This document shows positions 32,793 through 40,436 of a stretch of DNA of 54,904 bases, one piece after another; position 1 is the stretch's first letter; every line of letters starts with the position of its first letter. The notes beneath the pieces are model-generated. The model was given only the letters and a program-made list of their open reading frames with translations, was not told the DNA's origin and did not search any database. Both the position numbers and the translations under genes were made by a program. Location: the NCBI GenBank assembly GCA_021636625.1, contig JAJWLX010000018.1, positions 1 to 54,904 of the forward strand, read 5' to 3'. The DNA is from Prevotella sp. GTDB lineage: Bacteria > Bacteroidota > Bacteroidia > Bacteroidales > Bacteroidaceae.

Positions 32793-32820
32793 TGAGTGTT
32801 GAACTTTTAAATGAGACAAG
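32508..32820 (+). promoter_or_regulatory. Long structured leader/inverted repeat, copy L4
   Basis: Identical to L3 up to ~32792, then diverging just before the ATG at 32821 (134 bp after the 3' arm at 32687). The same leader therefore drives two unrelated operons. Confidence 0.8.
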
Positions 32821-33054
32821 ATGAAAGTATTTCTTTTTTATCGTACAGACAATTGGAACTCCCGTGAGAGCAAGGACTTGGTTTACATCGGGACAAACAG
32901 GGAGGCTAGTATCAAGAAGCTGATGAAGTTGGAGAGTGAGCCTATTACTGAGGAGCAAGCCGAGGACATCAGACGAATGAACCAAAGTCAGTGCAACAAT
33001 GTGGGGTATGAGTGGGTAGTGGAGGTTTGGACTCTGAACCATTTGAGTGAGTAA
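32821..33054 (+). CDS. Hypothetical protein (77 aa) behind leader L4
   Basis: MKVFLFYRTDNWNSRESKDL, then VYIGTNREASIKKLMKLESE and YEWVVEVWTLNHLSE: two strands, a helical centre (TEEQAEDIRRMNQ) and a final strand. It may be a small regulatory or anti-defence protein, as such compact alpha/beta proteins are common among early plasmid genes, but nothing specific is recognised. The next gene starts 17 bp downstream, forming a three-gene operon. Confidence 0.72.
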   Translation: MKVFLFYRTDNWNSRESKDLVYIGTNREASIKKLMKLESEPITEEQAEDIRRMNQSQCNNVGYEWVVEVWTLNHLSE

Positions 33055-33071
33055 CTTTTAAAACGTTTTTT

Positions 33072-33653
33072 ATGGCTAGATTGATAGATGAGGGCATGAT
33101 AGCCCAGTTGAGTAAGAAACAGGGATATTTCTTGAAGTACTTTCCTGCAAGAATCCGCAATGTGGGTGAGGATGCCAAGGAAGACAGAAAGCTTATCTAT
33201 GCGTTCAAGGATGCAAGGGATGATGCTTACAAGTTGGTGGCGCAGATGGTGGATGGCTATTTGAAACGTGAGTATGGCGAGCAGGTGAAGGACATGGTTT
33301 TCCTATGTGTGCCAGCTAGCCGTCAGGAAGTGAACAAGAGCCGCTACAAGGAGTTCTGCAAGGAGGTGAGCCGATTGAGTGGTATCAAGAATGGTTATTC
33401 CCATCTTATCTTGATGGAAGACCGCTTGGCAGTTCATGAGCGCAGAAGAGGAAGAGAGAAGGAGATTTCCAAGGTGAGCATCATGGATTTTGACAAGCCT
33501 TTTTTCAAGGGTAAGCAAGTGCTCATCTTTGATGACATCATCACCACCGGTGGCTCTTATGCCATCTTTGCCGAGGAGGTGGAGAAACATGGCGCTCATG
33601 TGGTGGGAGGTTTGTTTTTAGCTAGAACACATTATATATATAAGAAGGTATGA
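33072..33653 (+). CDS. Phosphoribosyltransferase-like protein (193 aa)
   Basis: The PRPP-binding loop is clear: VLIFDDIITTGGSYAIFAEE (two acidic residues, then TTGGS), at ~residues 150-170. It is preceded by FLCVPASRQEVNKSRYKEF and HERRRGREKEI, like the ComF-type phosphoribosyltransferase layout. The substrate is unknown. Its last codons overlap the next gene (ATGA at 33650-33653), a SLOG-fold protein; the pair suggests nucleotide salvage or a nucleotide-signal role. It is second in the L4 operon. Confidence 0.85.
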   Translation: MARLIDEGMIAQLSKKQGYFLKYFPARIRNVGEDAKEDRKLIYAFKDARDDAYKLVAQMVDGYLKREYGEQVKDMVFLCVPASRQEVNKSRYKEFCKEVSRLSGIKNGYSHLILMEDRLAVHERRRGREKEISKVSIMDFDKPFFKGKQVLIFDDIITTGGSYAIFAEEVEKHGAHVVGGLFLARTHYIYKKV

Positions 33654-34135
33654 ATCAGATTTTCAAAGAGCAGAGCGTTGTCTTCACCGGACATCGCTCT
33701 GTTCCAAAGGACAAGGAGCAGGAAGTGAGACTGCAGGTGAGAGGAAAGATAAGGTTGCTTTTCTCGTTAGGTTTCAGAAAGTTTGTTTCGGGCATGGCGT
33801 TAGGTTTTGACATGTTGGCAGCTGAGGAGGTTATCAAGCTGAAGGAGGAACTGAAGGGGGTAAAGTTGGTTGCGGTTATTCCTTACAGAGGTCAGAGTGG
33901 AAGGTGGACTCCCTATCAGCGTGAGCGGTATCAGCGTATCTTGAATGAGGTGGATGAAGAAATAGTGCTCAGTGAGGGGTATTACAATGGTTGTCTGCTC
34001 AAGCGAAATGACTACATGTTAGCCCATGCAAGTGGCATCATCGCCTATTATGATGGCAAGCCAAAGGGAGGAACTTTCTACACCTGCAGAAAAGCCAGGC
34101 TGAAAGGATTGGACATCATCAATCTTTATCGATGA
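33650..34135 (+). CDS. SLOG/YpsA-like (DUF1273) nucleotide-binding protein (161 aa)
   Basis: FTGHRSVPKDKEQEV is the start motif of the DUF1273/YspA-like SLOG families (GHR). SGMALGFDMLAAEEVIKLKE matches their GMALGxDxxAAE signature, and IIAYYDGKPKGGTFYTCRKA their G-G loop. Related SLOG proteins bind nucleotide ligands or NAD derivatives and appear in several stress or defence settings. It is translationally coupled to the phosphoribosyltransferase. The role on this element is unknown; a hairpin terminator follows at 34147. Confidence 0.85.
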   Translation: MNQIFKEQSVVFTGHRSVPKDKEQEVRLQVRGKIRLLFSLGFRKFVSGMALGFDMLAAEEVIKLKEELKGVKLVAVIPYRGQSGRWTPYQRERYQRILNEVDEEIVLSEGYYNGCLLKRNDYMLAHASGIIAYYDGKPKGGTFYTCRKARLKGLDIINLYR

Positions 34136-34146
34136 ATTTTGAGGGT

Positions 34147-34167
34147 TTCTCGCCAAAAGGCGAGGAA
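34147..34167 (+). terminator. Terminator of the L4 operon
   Basis: TTCTCGCC-aaaa-GGCGAGgAA, 12 bp after the stop, followed by CTATTTTTG. 34168-34459 has no gene; it is AT-rich without a clear structure. Confidence 0.65.
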
Positions 34168-34459
34168 CTATTTTTGTTTTTGGGGGTATATGAGGGAGCT
34201 TCGGGAGTTGTTATGCTAAGATGATACTCCCATTTTGTGCCAAATTAGCCTTGTAATTTTAACATATAAGATGTTTGTAGTTAACATTTGAAAAGGCGCT
34301 TCTATCATATCTAGAACATGTCATAAAGTCTTTATATACGGCGTTTTTGGAATTTTATATCTACTTTTTGGAGCTTCAAAACTTGCATAATAAGGTTTTG
34401 TATAAATGTTAAATATATAGTTATATAGCGAAAACTACTACTTTTTAAGTTTTCTTTTT

Positions 34460-34467
34460 TACTTTTG
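34460..34467 (+). promoter_or_regulatory. -7 element TACTTTTG
   Basis: TACTTTTGCACCC lies 43 bp upstream of the lipoprotein gene. Confidence 0.65.
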
Positions 34468-34510
34468 CACCCAGATTCAGGTAACATATCAATAATCGTA
34501 TTAGAATAAA

Positions 34511-35527
34511 ATGAAGGTAAAAAAGCTAATTGTATTCGGTATGACCATGATGGCCATATTGGTTTCCTGTGAGCGACATCCTTCCTTCTCTTCGTCTGAG
34601 GAGGCATTACAGGGATGCAAGCAGCAGCTGGAGCTTTTGAAACAGAAGCAGGATGCGTCCATTGAGGACCTTTCTTCTCTTACCTCCACTTGGCTAGAGG
34701 TTCGGGATTCTGCCTACAGTAGTTTTGGCAGGGACTCTTCTCTCAACCTCAAGAGTCCGATGGCTGTGGCATATTTCATGGTGTCGGATTCCATACGGGC
34801 GGAAATCACCCGTTTGGCGTTTGTCAAGCCTCGCTCGCTTCGTGAGGTGATGTATTTCAAGCTGAACACTGCCATGCAGCGGAAGGTGTTGGAGAAGAAT
34901 GCCATCTACAAGGATGCGGTGAAGTATTATGAGAAACTTGATACTTATCCGCTCTATCCATCATTGAAGACGACGCTTGCGGCCTATGGCAGACTGCTTT
35001 CCTCTACCACGTCGTTCAAGCAGGGTGACGAGCTGATGAACTTCATAGCCTTGGAGGATAAATGCTTCAGGAGTTTGATGAAGTATCTTGCTCAGGTGGA
35101 TACCGAGACCCTGCAGAAGCTTACCATGGGCACCACCCGGGTGTTTGATGGACTCTACTCATCGGTGGGGGCACAAGTGGATGATGTCAATGACAGAACC
35201 ATGTTATATCTAAGCATGCGATTCAACCGGCGCATCATTCAGAATGCCTTGGCATGTAAGGAGGATATTTTGTCCAGAAGACGCCTTGGTAACACCCAGC
35301 AGGCCAACTATCGATGGATGCTCATCCAGCCTTTCATGGCCATTGACGACTATTCTGCTGCCGTGTTGACTGAGGAGCAAAGAGAGCAGCTTCTTGCCCT
35401 CTCAGATGACTTGCCCGGCTTGCTTGAAAGGTTGGATGCCAGGAAACATGTTCGAGACAAGGAAAATAACTTGACAGAGGTGTTGTCGGAGTATTTCCTT
35501 AAATCATATCTATCATCAATATTATAA
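34511..35527 (+). CDS. Predicted lipoprotein of unknown function (338 aa)
   Basis: MKVKKLIVFGMTMMAILVSC is a lipoprotein signal with lipobox ILVSC; Cys20 would be lipidated, and the following ERH favours no special sorting claim. The mature part is helical (~30-330), with SSEEALQGCKQQLELLKQ and FVKPRSLREVMYFKLNTAMQ, and no enzymatic motif. It heads a rightward cluster (34511-36774) that leads to the mobilisation genes, with short gaps of 10 and 19 bp. A surface or periplasmic function in plasmid transfer or exclusion is possible but not shown. Confidence 0.8.
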   Translation: MKVKKLIVFGMTMMAILVSCERHPSFSSSEEALQGCKQQLELLKQKQDASIEDLSSLTSTWLEVRDSAYSSFGRDSSLNLKSPMAVAYFMVSDSIRAEITRLAFVKPRSLREVMYFKLNTAMQRKVLEKNAIYKDAVKYYEKLDTYPLYPSLKTTLAAYGRLLSSTTSFKQGDELMNFIALEDKCFRSLMKYLAQVDTETLQKLTMGTTRVFDGLYSSVGAQVDDVNDRTMLYLSMRFNRRIIQNALACKEDILSRRRLGNTQQANYRWMLIQPFMAIDDYSAAVLTEEQREQLLALSDDLPGLLERLDARKHVRDKENNLTEVLSEYFLKSYLSSIL

Positions 35528-35537
35528 TTGCAATCAA

Positions 35538-36020
35538 ATGATTAAGACATTAAGCGACTACAATCTTTTAGAGAGCGAGGAATGGAAGGATTCCATCAAT
35601 ACGCTCTTCCTGGAGTTGCGTAGCAAGCTCCCGGAATTCTTTAAGGAGGTTCCTCTACCTACGATTCCTCATGAGGATTACGTGGAAGTTGTCATACCTG
35701 CTTCAAAACAGGTTATGATGGAGGATTTGGTAGAGTGGTTGGAGAAGAAACTTGGGCTTCACATCCTCTATGCCAGCAAGCAGAACTATGGCAAGCTGTT
35801 AAAGGCGGCAGCTTATTCCACACCGGTGGATGGCAGTATGTTTATCATTCACATGGGGAGTGAGCAGTATGGGGTCATTGATTCGTTAACTGTTCACTTT
35901 TACGACAGTGATGAAACCATGCTTTTGGGCATCCAGCATGTGCTCAGGGATGTTACCAGGGTGCCGGCAGAAGTTCTGGAGTATCAAAAGATGGATGAGA
36001 TTCTCTCGTTCTTTTTCTAA
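35538..36020 (+). CDS. Hypothetical protein (160 aa), second gene of the lipoprotein cluster
   Basis: It starts 10 bp after the lipoprotein stop. It is acidic and cytosolic by composition: SDYNLLESEEWKDSINTLFL, then ASKQVMMEDLVEWLEKKLGL and GSMFIIHMGSEQYGVIDSLT. It has an alpha/beta pattern with no named domain. The close spacing shows co-transcription with both neighbours. I could not assign a function. Confidence 0.72.
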   Translation: MIKTLSDYNLLESEEWKDSINTLFLELRSKLPEFFKEVPLPTIPHEDYVEVVIPASKQVMMEDLVEWLEKKLGLHILYASKQNYGKLLKAAAYSTPVDGSMFIIHMGSEQYGVIDSLTVHFYDSDETMLLGIQHVLRDVTRVPAEVLEYQKMDEILSFFF

Positions 36021-36039
36021 TTTAGCATATCTGTAAAAG

Positions 36040-36774
36040 ATGGTGATGATTGTTTTGAAATGGCTCCTGGCTATGCTGCTTACATCGGTTCCCTTTGTAT
36101 TCCACTATTGCATCAAGCCTAAGGCTGCCAGCTCTGATAAGTGGCGCAACTTCTATAGTTTCCTATCTGCCCGAATGCCTTGGCTGAAAAGGAAGGCGCT
36201 TGGCGTAAAGGCATGGATCTCCTATGTATATCACAAGATGTATAGAAGTGACAACGGAAGAAAATTCTTTACATTGATTCTTGTCATTTGTATGCTGGTG
36301 TTTCAGGTGGTGGACTTTCATGCAGCCAAGGAAGCCTGTTCGTTTCAGGTGGAATGGGCAGCCAAAGGGAAGGCTTTGAGCCTTACACCTTATTATCTAG
36401 GATTCTCTGGCATTGATGGTGAGGTTGAACTGGGTCCCAAGTCGTTCATGGAGAATATCCTTTATCCGTTTCAGACCTCTCTCTGGGTTTACATGGTGGC
36501 TTTGATGATGACGTTGCTGCTGTTTTCCTATAGGTTGGCCGACAGGGTGTTGGTTGGGATTCATGGGAGCAGGTGCTTGCAAATTCTCCTTGCCTCTCTT
36601 GCTGTTGTGGTGGCAGTGGTTGATTGTGGACGTGCCTTCCTGATGGGTGAGCTGATCTTTATCCTACTCATGGCCGGTATGGTTTATCCGTTCAAGCAGC
36701 TTCCGCCTGTTCCCGGGATGAAAAGCAGGTGGCGCAGCTTGGGTTCTTGGCCACGGGGAAGGAATGCTGCCTAG
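36040..36774 (+). CDS. Hypothetical inner-membrane protein (244 aa)
   Basis: Likely membrane helices are IVLKWLLAMLLTSVPFVFHY (~4-24), FFTLILVICMLVFQVVDFHA (~76-95), LWVYMVALMMTLLLFSY (~149-165), LQILLASLAVVVAVVDC (~180-197) and FLMGELIFILLMAGMVYPF (~200-218). The loop after helix 1 is basic (cytoplasmic). It follows the 160-residue gene by 19 bp. Lipoprotein, soluble protein and polytopic membrane protein together suggest an envelope complex. Confidence 0.75.
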   Translation: MVMIVLKWLLAMLLTSVPFVFHYCIKPKAASSDKWRNFYSFLSARMPWLKRKALGVKAWISYVYHKMYRSDNGRKFFTLILVICMLVFQVVDFHAAKEACSFQVEWAAKGKALSLTPYYLGFSGIDGEVELGPKSFMENILYPFQTSLWVYMVALMMTLLLFSYRLADRVLVGIHGSRCLQILLASLAVVVAVVDCGRAFLMGELIFILLMAGMVYPFKQLPPVPGMKSRWRSLGSWPRGRNAA

Positions 36775-36832
36775 GAGCTTTTGAAAGAGCATCACAATCT
36801 TCATCTGTCTCTCAGATAGATTATATAGTTGA

Positions 36833-37234
36833 ATGGTTATATCTAAAAGAAATATTCAAATGGTAAAAGAAAATAGTAGCAGTAACGAATCGCTTCCGAA
36901 GGAGGAGAGATTCGTCATCAACATGTCGTCAGAGCTAATTGCTTATCTCTGTAACGACTATTCGTATCGCAATCCCAACAGATTCTCTCGCTTGAAGGCT
37001 TTGCAGGATTTGCTCATCCGTTTCCAAAAGGCTAAGCTCGCTTCCAAGGACATGGATGTCAACATCGCGCAGCTGGTGAAGGCCTGGGGATGGAGTCGCC
37101 CGGCGGTGCTGGCTTTTGTTGACCAGCTTCAAAAGTATGAGATTCTGGAGGTGTGCAACATGGTAACCAGTAAGGTGGTGCATTTGAAGCCCAGCATCTT
37201 TAGTTCCGGGCTTTCTCCAACTCCTGGTGGATAG
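36833..37234 (+). CDS. Winged-helix-like accessory protein upstream of the relaxase (133 aa)
   Basis: After a polar N-terminus (a second start at 36860, MVKENSS, is possible), residues ~30-110 have helices and a wing: LIAYLCNDYSYRNPNRFSRL, then ALQDLLIRFQKAKLA, VNIAQLVKAWGWSRPAVLAF and VDQLQKYEILEV. WSRPAVLAFVDQL looks like a recognition helix. Position directly before oriT and mobV suggests a mobilisation accessory or oriT-binding protein; it could equally be a regulator. Confidence 0.7.
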   Translation: MVISKRNIQMVKENSSSNESLPKEERFVINMSSELIAYLCNDYSYRNPNRFSRLKALQDLLIRFQKAKLASKDMDVNIAQLVKAWGWSRPAVLAFVDQLQKYEILEVCNMVTSKVVHLKPSIFSSGLSPTPGG

Positions 37235-37393
37235 CCTCTCTTCAGCCCTCTTTCCTGGAAGATGGGCACGATGGATCAATCTGGTTTTCGGCTTCGGTCA
37301 GGTGGCCTGCCATATCAGGAAAACTGCTTCTGTCGAAGGCTCGTTTTCCAGGGGCGCTTGCGCCGGAAACCGCACTTTTTTACAACAGGGGGG

Positions 37394-37494
37394 AGCCTAA
37401 TCCCCGGTTTCATGGCTAACGCTTTGAAACACGGTGGCTTACCTGCCAATTTCTTGGCGACTTCGTGCGGCAAGCCGAGGTAAGCGATTAGGCT
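37394..37494. other. oriT: Probable origin of transfer (oriT)
   Basis: In the 303-bp gap before the relaxase, AGCCTAATC (37394-37402) pairs with GATTAGGCT (37486-37494) and, nested inside, GCTTACCT (37437-37444) with AGGTAAGC (37478-37485). MobV relaxases nick at inverted repeats just upstream of their gene, so this is the best candidate. A preceding segment has GTTTTCCAGGGGCGC and further short repeats. The nick site cannot be fixed by eye. Confidence 0.6.
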
Positions 37495-37537
37495 TAAGGA
37501 AAGTCCCTAAGAACCCTTTAGTCCCTGCTGACAAACA

Positions 37538-39067
37538 ATGGAAGTTATGGCAAAACAAGTACTCGACATTAGAGCCGGAAAAGGCATGACAACCTCTCAG
37601 AGCAATGAGTTTCTGCGCAATGCTAATGGTGGCGAGAGGTTGAAGCGTTGGAGCGGCAACTATGATTCTACTCGCAAGCACCTGAATTTTGAGATTAAGA
37701 AAGGTGGGGTGATTTGTGAGGTGGACAAGAAGACATCTATCCCCAAAAGAATCAAGATGCTGCTTGAGAAACGAAAGATTTGGGACCCGAACAGGGGTAG
37801 GGATCCGCCGTTTTTCCGTACGGTGGCCAATATCATTTTAGGGGGTTCCAGGGATCAGATGCATCGTCTGGCCTTTGGTGACCAGGTGGTGAACCTCAAA
37901 AAAGGGGCTGATAACTCTAATATTGTCCGGCATCCGGAGATAGAAGAATGGGCTAAGGACATGTATAAATTTGTATGTGAAAGGTTTGGTGAACAGAATA
38001 TAGCATCCTTTATCGTGCATCTGGATGAAACCAATCCTCATGTGCATTGTACAATGCTTCCCATTACTGAGAACAATAAGTTTTCCTGGAAGTCCTATTT
38101 CGGTGAGTTGAAGACGGATGGTCTCAGAATTTACAGCAGTCTTCACAATGACATCGCTAAGATTAATCAGAAGTATGGTCTGGAGCGTGGTGATAGAATT
38201 TCTGAAACAGGAGCCCGGCATCGTTCCACGGAGGAATACCACGCAGAGCTTCGGGAAAAATTAATGAGTGAGAATGAGCAGCTATCTCAAACCATTGAGG
38301 GGCAGCAGACTGTCATCAGGGAGCAGCGCGCTACTTTGAGTGGCTTGGAGAAAGACATCAAACATGCCACTGCCAGGTTTAAGGCCCTTCAGACCATGAT
38401 TGCCAATTTGGAGTCTAAGAAGAATCTGTTGTTGGAGGAGGTTGAGCAACTCAAGCGAGACCGTGATTCCGGAAAGATTAGTGCCGAAGAGGCAAAGACC
38501 AGGCTTGATAGGATTCAGAAGGAACTGGAAGAGGTGGATGAGAAAATTGCTGACAAGACTCAAAAACTTCATACTGCAGAATTACAGCTTGCCCAGTTGC
38601 AAACCAAGACCCTCTCGGCTGAGAGAAAGTTTGAAGAGGTACAGAAGAAGCTTCAGAAGGAAGTGCCTCTGCTCAGCAAGGCCACCGTCAAGGAAATGCA
38701 GCAAATGGGGTATATGATGATGGCCACCGATGCCAAGCACCGGGTAGCCAAATATCATGAGTTCCTTTCTTCGCTTCCTTTTGAACAGAGGCAAGTGGCA
38801 AGGCAGACAGGAGACATTCTCTTTGATGGTTCCATAGCAGAGACCATCATGGATAATGCCGTTCAGGTGACTTCCATTGCCGCTGCTCTATATCTGGGCT
38901 ATCTGGATGCTGCCACTAAGATTTCACAATCCGGTGGTGGCGGTGGCGGACCAGGCACAGGATGGGGAAAGCGTGATGATGAAGATGACCTGGCATTCCG
39001 CCAGCGTTGCTTCTTCATGGCCCTTCACATGATGAGACCTTCTCAGAAGGTTCAAAGAAAACGATAG
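37538..39067 (+). CDS. mobV: MobV (Mob/Pre) family relaxase (509 aa)
   Basis: The N-terminal domain begins MAKQVLDIRAGKGM (ATG at 37538 or 37547) and carries SNEFLRNANGGERL. The metal-binding motif is HLDETNPHVHCTMLPI (HxDE.NPH.H), diagnostic of MobV relaxases that nick oriT and start conjugal transfer. Residues ~230-400 are a long coiled coil (QTIEGQQTVIREQRATLSGL through KTRLDRIQKELEEVDEKI). A Gly-rich stretch GGGGGGPGTGWG lies near the C-terminus. No conjugation apparatus is in the window, so transfer needs a helper. Confidence 0.95.
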   Translation: MEVMAKQVLDIRAGKGMTTSQSNEFLRNANGGERLKRWSGNYDSTRKHLNFEIKKGGVICEVDKKTSIPKRIKMLLEKRKIWDPNRGRDPPFFRTVANIILGGSRDQMHRLAFGDQVVNLKKGADNSNIVRHPEIEEWAKDMYKFVCERFGEQNIASFIVHLDETNPHVHCTMLPITENNKFSWKSYFGELKTDGLRIYSSLHNDIAKINQKYGLERGDRISETGARHRSTEEYHAELREKLMSENEQLSQTIEGQQTVIREQRATLSGLEKDIKHATARFKALQTMIANLESKKNLLLEEVEQLKRDRDSGKISAEEAKTRLDRIQKELEEVDEKIADKTQKLHTAELQLAQLQTKTLSAERKFEEVQKKLQKEVPLLSKATVKEMQQMGYMMMATDAKHRVAKYHEFLSSLPFEQRQVARQTGDILFDGSIAETIMDNAVQVTSIAAALYLGYLDAATKISQSGGGGGGPGTGWGKRDDEDDLAFRQRCFFMALHMMRPSQKVQRKR

Positions 39068-39104
39068 GAGTGGATATACCGTCTGCTCTTTCTCTTTAGT
39101 TGAT

Positions 39105-39169
39105 AGTTAGATAGTTGATCGGCTTTTGCTTGTAGTTTGCATCTTTCATGCCGATGAACTATCTAAACT
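39105..39169. repeat. Long hairpin after mobV
   Basis: AGTTAGATAGTT-gATCGGC pairs with GCCGATg-AACTATCTAAACT around a ~29-base loop. Different from the terminator that follows; its function is unknown. Confidence 0.6.
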
Positions 39170-39185
39170 TTACCCACCAGAAGTA

Positions 39186-39236
39186 AGACAGGAAGTAGGC
39201 TAGATGATGAAAGTCTTTTGTCATCTAGCCTGTCTT
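39186..39236. terminator. Terminator between mobV and the leftward defence genes
   Basis: GGCTAGATGA-tgaaagtcttttg-TCATCTAGCC, with outer AGACAG/CTGTCT pairing and T-rich flanks. It can end transcripts from both directions. Confidence 0.8.
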
Positions 39237-39325
39237 CTTTGCTTTATATTCATATTATTAGTGGTTTACTGATAATATCACTCAAATGATACTGATGTAC
39301 TTTACAGAGTTTGACTACGATAATA

Positions 39326-40384
39326 TCATAGTTCTATATGACTGTTTCTTAATGCCATTGAAATCCTATTTAGTTCATCACAGATATTTCTTGCGATGGA
39401 TTGGGCATCATGGCCGAAATCTGAATACTTTTTTCTTCCTATCCAAACCTTTTCCGGTCCGGCGTAGCCAAATTCTCCTGTTAGAAGTTCAATTGTATTT
39501 TTCTCATCTGGATTGTTGTAATCCGCTATGGAAAAGCCATTGTTCTTTTTATAGGCAAAGCGTATATTGACCGTTTTCTTGTCAAAGGTTACCTGGAGTC
39601 CTGGGTAGAACCTGTATCTGATATTTTCATACCACAGTTCTTGTTCTGAAGCCTTCTTCATGTAATCCATCACTTCTTTGCCCGAGATGGTCTCTATGGA
39701 AGGAAGGAATGCTTCAACATGATTCATTTCACATGAGTTCTTGCAGAAGGATTTAATAATGCTCTGTGAAATGGGCTTGTTTTTTCCTCGTCCCATGAGA
39801 TACTGGGGGTGGTAAAAACGATTTTTCTCAAATTCCGGGAATAGATATTCCTGTTTCATTTCACCTCTTACAAACTGAAAGATTTTTTCAGCTTGCTCCT
39901 TGAAATGAAGATCTTTTCCCAGTGATCCCCATCCTATATATATAGGTGAAGCAAATCTTCTCATGGCTTCTATGTCTTCATCTATAGTAGAGAGAACACT
40001 TTCCTTTGCCTCTTTGCTACTCATGAGTGCCGCCTCTAAATCTGCATTTCTGATATTAAAGAGGTTGAAAATCTGGATGACGCCATTTAGGGGCTTACCC
40101 TCATAGCGTGCCACAAAAAGTTTCTCAATCAGCTGCATGGTATTGTCTGCCGTGAAACGATACCATGGATGTTTACTATTGTCAAATGTTACCAATGCAT
40201 CTGATTCTGCTTTTGATATTTCTGATTTGAGAGGTTGGGCACTGCCTGGATTTTTCATGATGACTGATCCTATGACATTCCAGGAGTCTCCAAACTTCAG
40301 CAGGGTACGCCAGCGGTATTGAAATCCATCCTCAGAAAGATTCCAATCTTTTTCATTTCCCATATAGTGTGCAAATACTTTCAT
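39326..40384 (-). CDS. DUF1643-like (UDG-fold-related) protein (352 aa)
   Basis: Residues ~30-200 match the DUF1643 pattern: SVIMKNPGSAQP (vlmNPS.A), a variant of the D.T segment (FTADNTMQLIEKLF), GVIQIFNLFNIRNAD (v.NLF..R..) and IYIGWGSLGK. The C-terminal part (~240-352) has strand-rich RYRFYPGLQVTFDKKTVNIR and ENTIEL-like segments and may bind a ligand or nucleic acid. It is the downstream partner of the SF1 helicase gene (52-bp gap, same strand), so the two likely act together, plausibly in defence. The biochemical activity of DUF1643 is unknown. Confidence 0.75.
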   Translation of the reverse strand: MKVFAHYMGNEKDWNLSEDGFQYRWRTLLKFGDSWNVIGSVIMKNPGSAQPLKSEISKAESDALVTFDNSKHPWYRFTADNTMQLIEKLFVARYEGKPLNGVIQIFNLFNIRNADLEAALMSSKEAKESVLSTIDEDIEAMRRFASPIYIGWGSLGKDLHFKEQAEKIFQFVRGEMKQEYLFPEFEKNRFYHPQYLMGRGKNKPISQSIIKSFCKNSCEMNHVEAFLPSIETISGKEVMDYMKKASEQELWYENIRYRFYPGLQVTFDKKTVNIRFAYKKNNGFSIADYNNPDEKNTIELLTGEFGYAGPEKVWIGRKKYSDFGHDAQSIARNICDELNRISMALRNSHIEL

Positions 40385-40436
40385 ATCATTCTTTTTTATT
40401 CTTATGTTTGTGTTTACTTTTGTGTTTGCATTTGTG

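Noticed and set aside
37262..37483. Short frame across the putative oriT
   Set aside because: The inverted repeats explain the constraint; the translation has no pattern.
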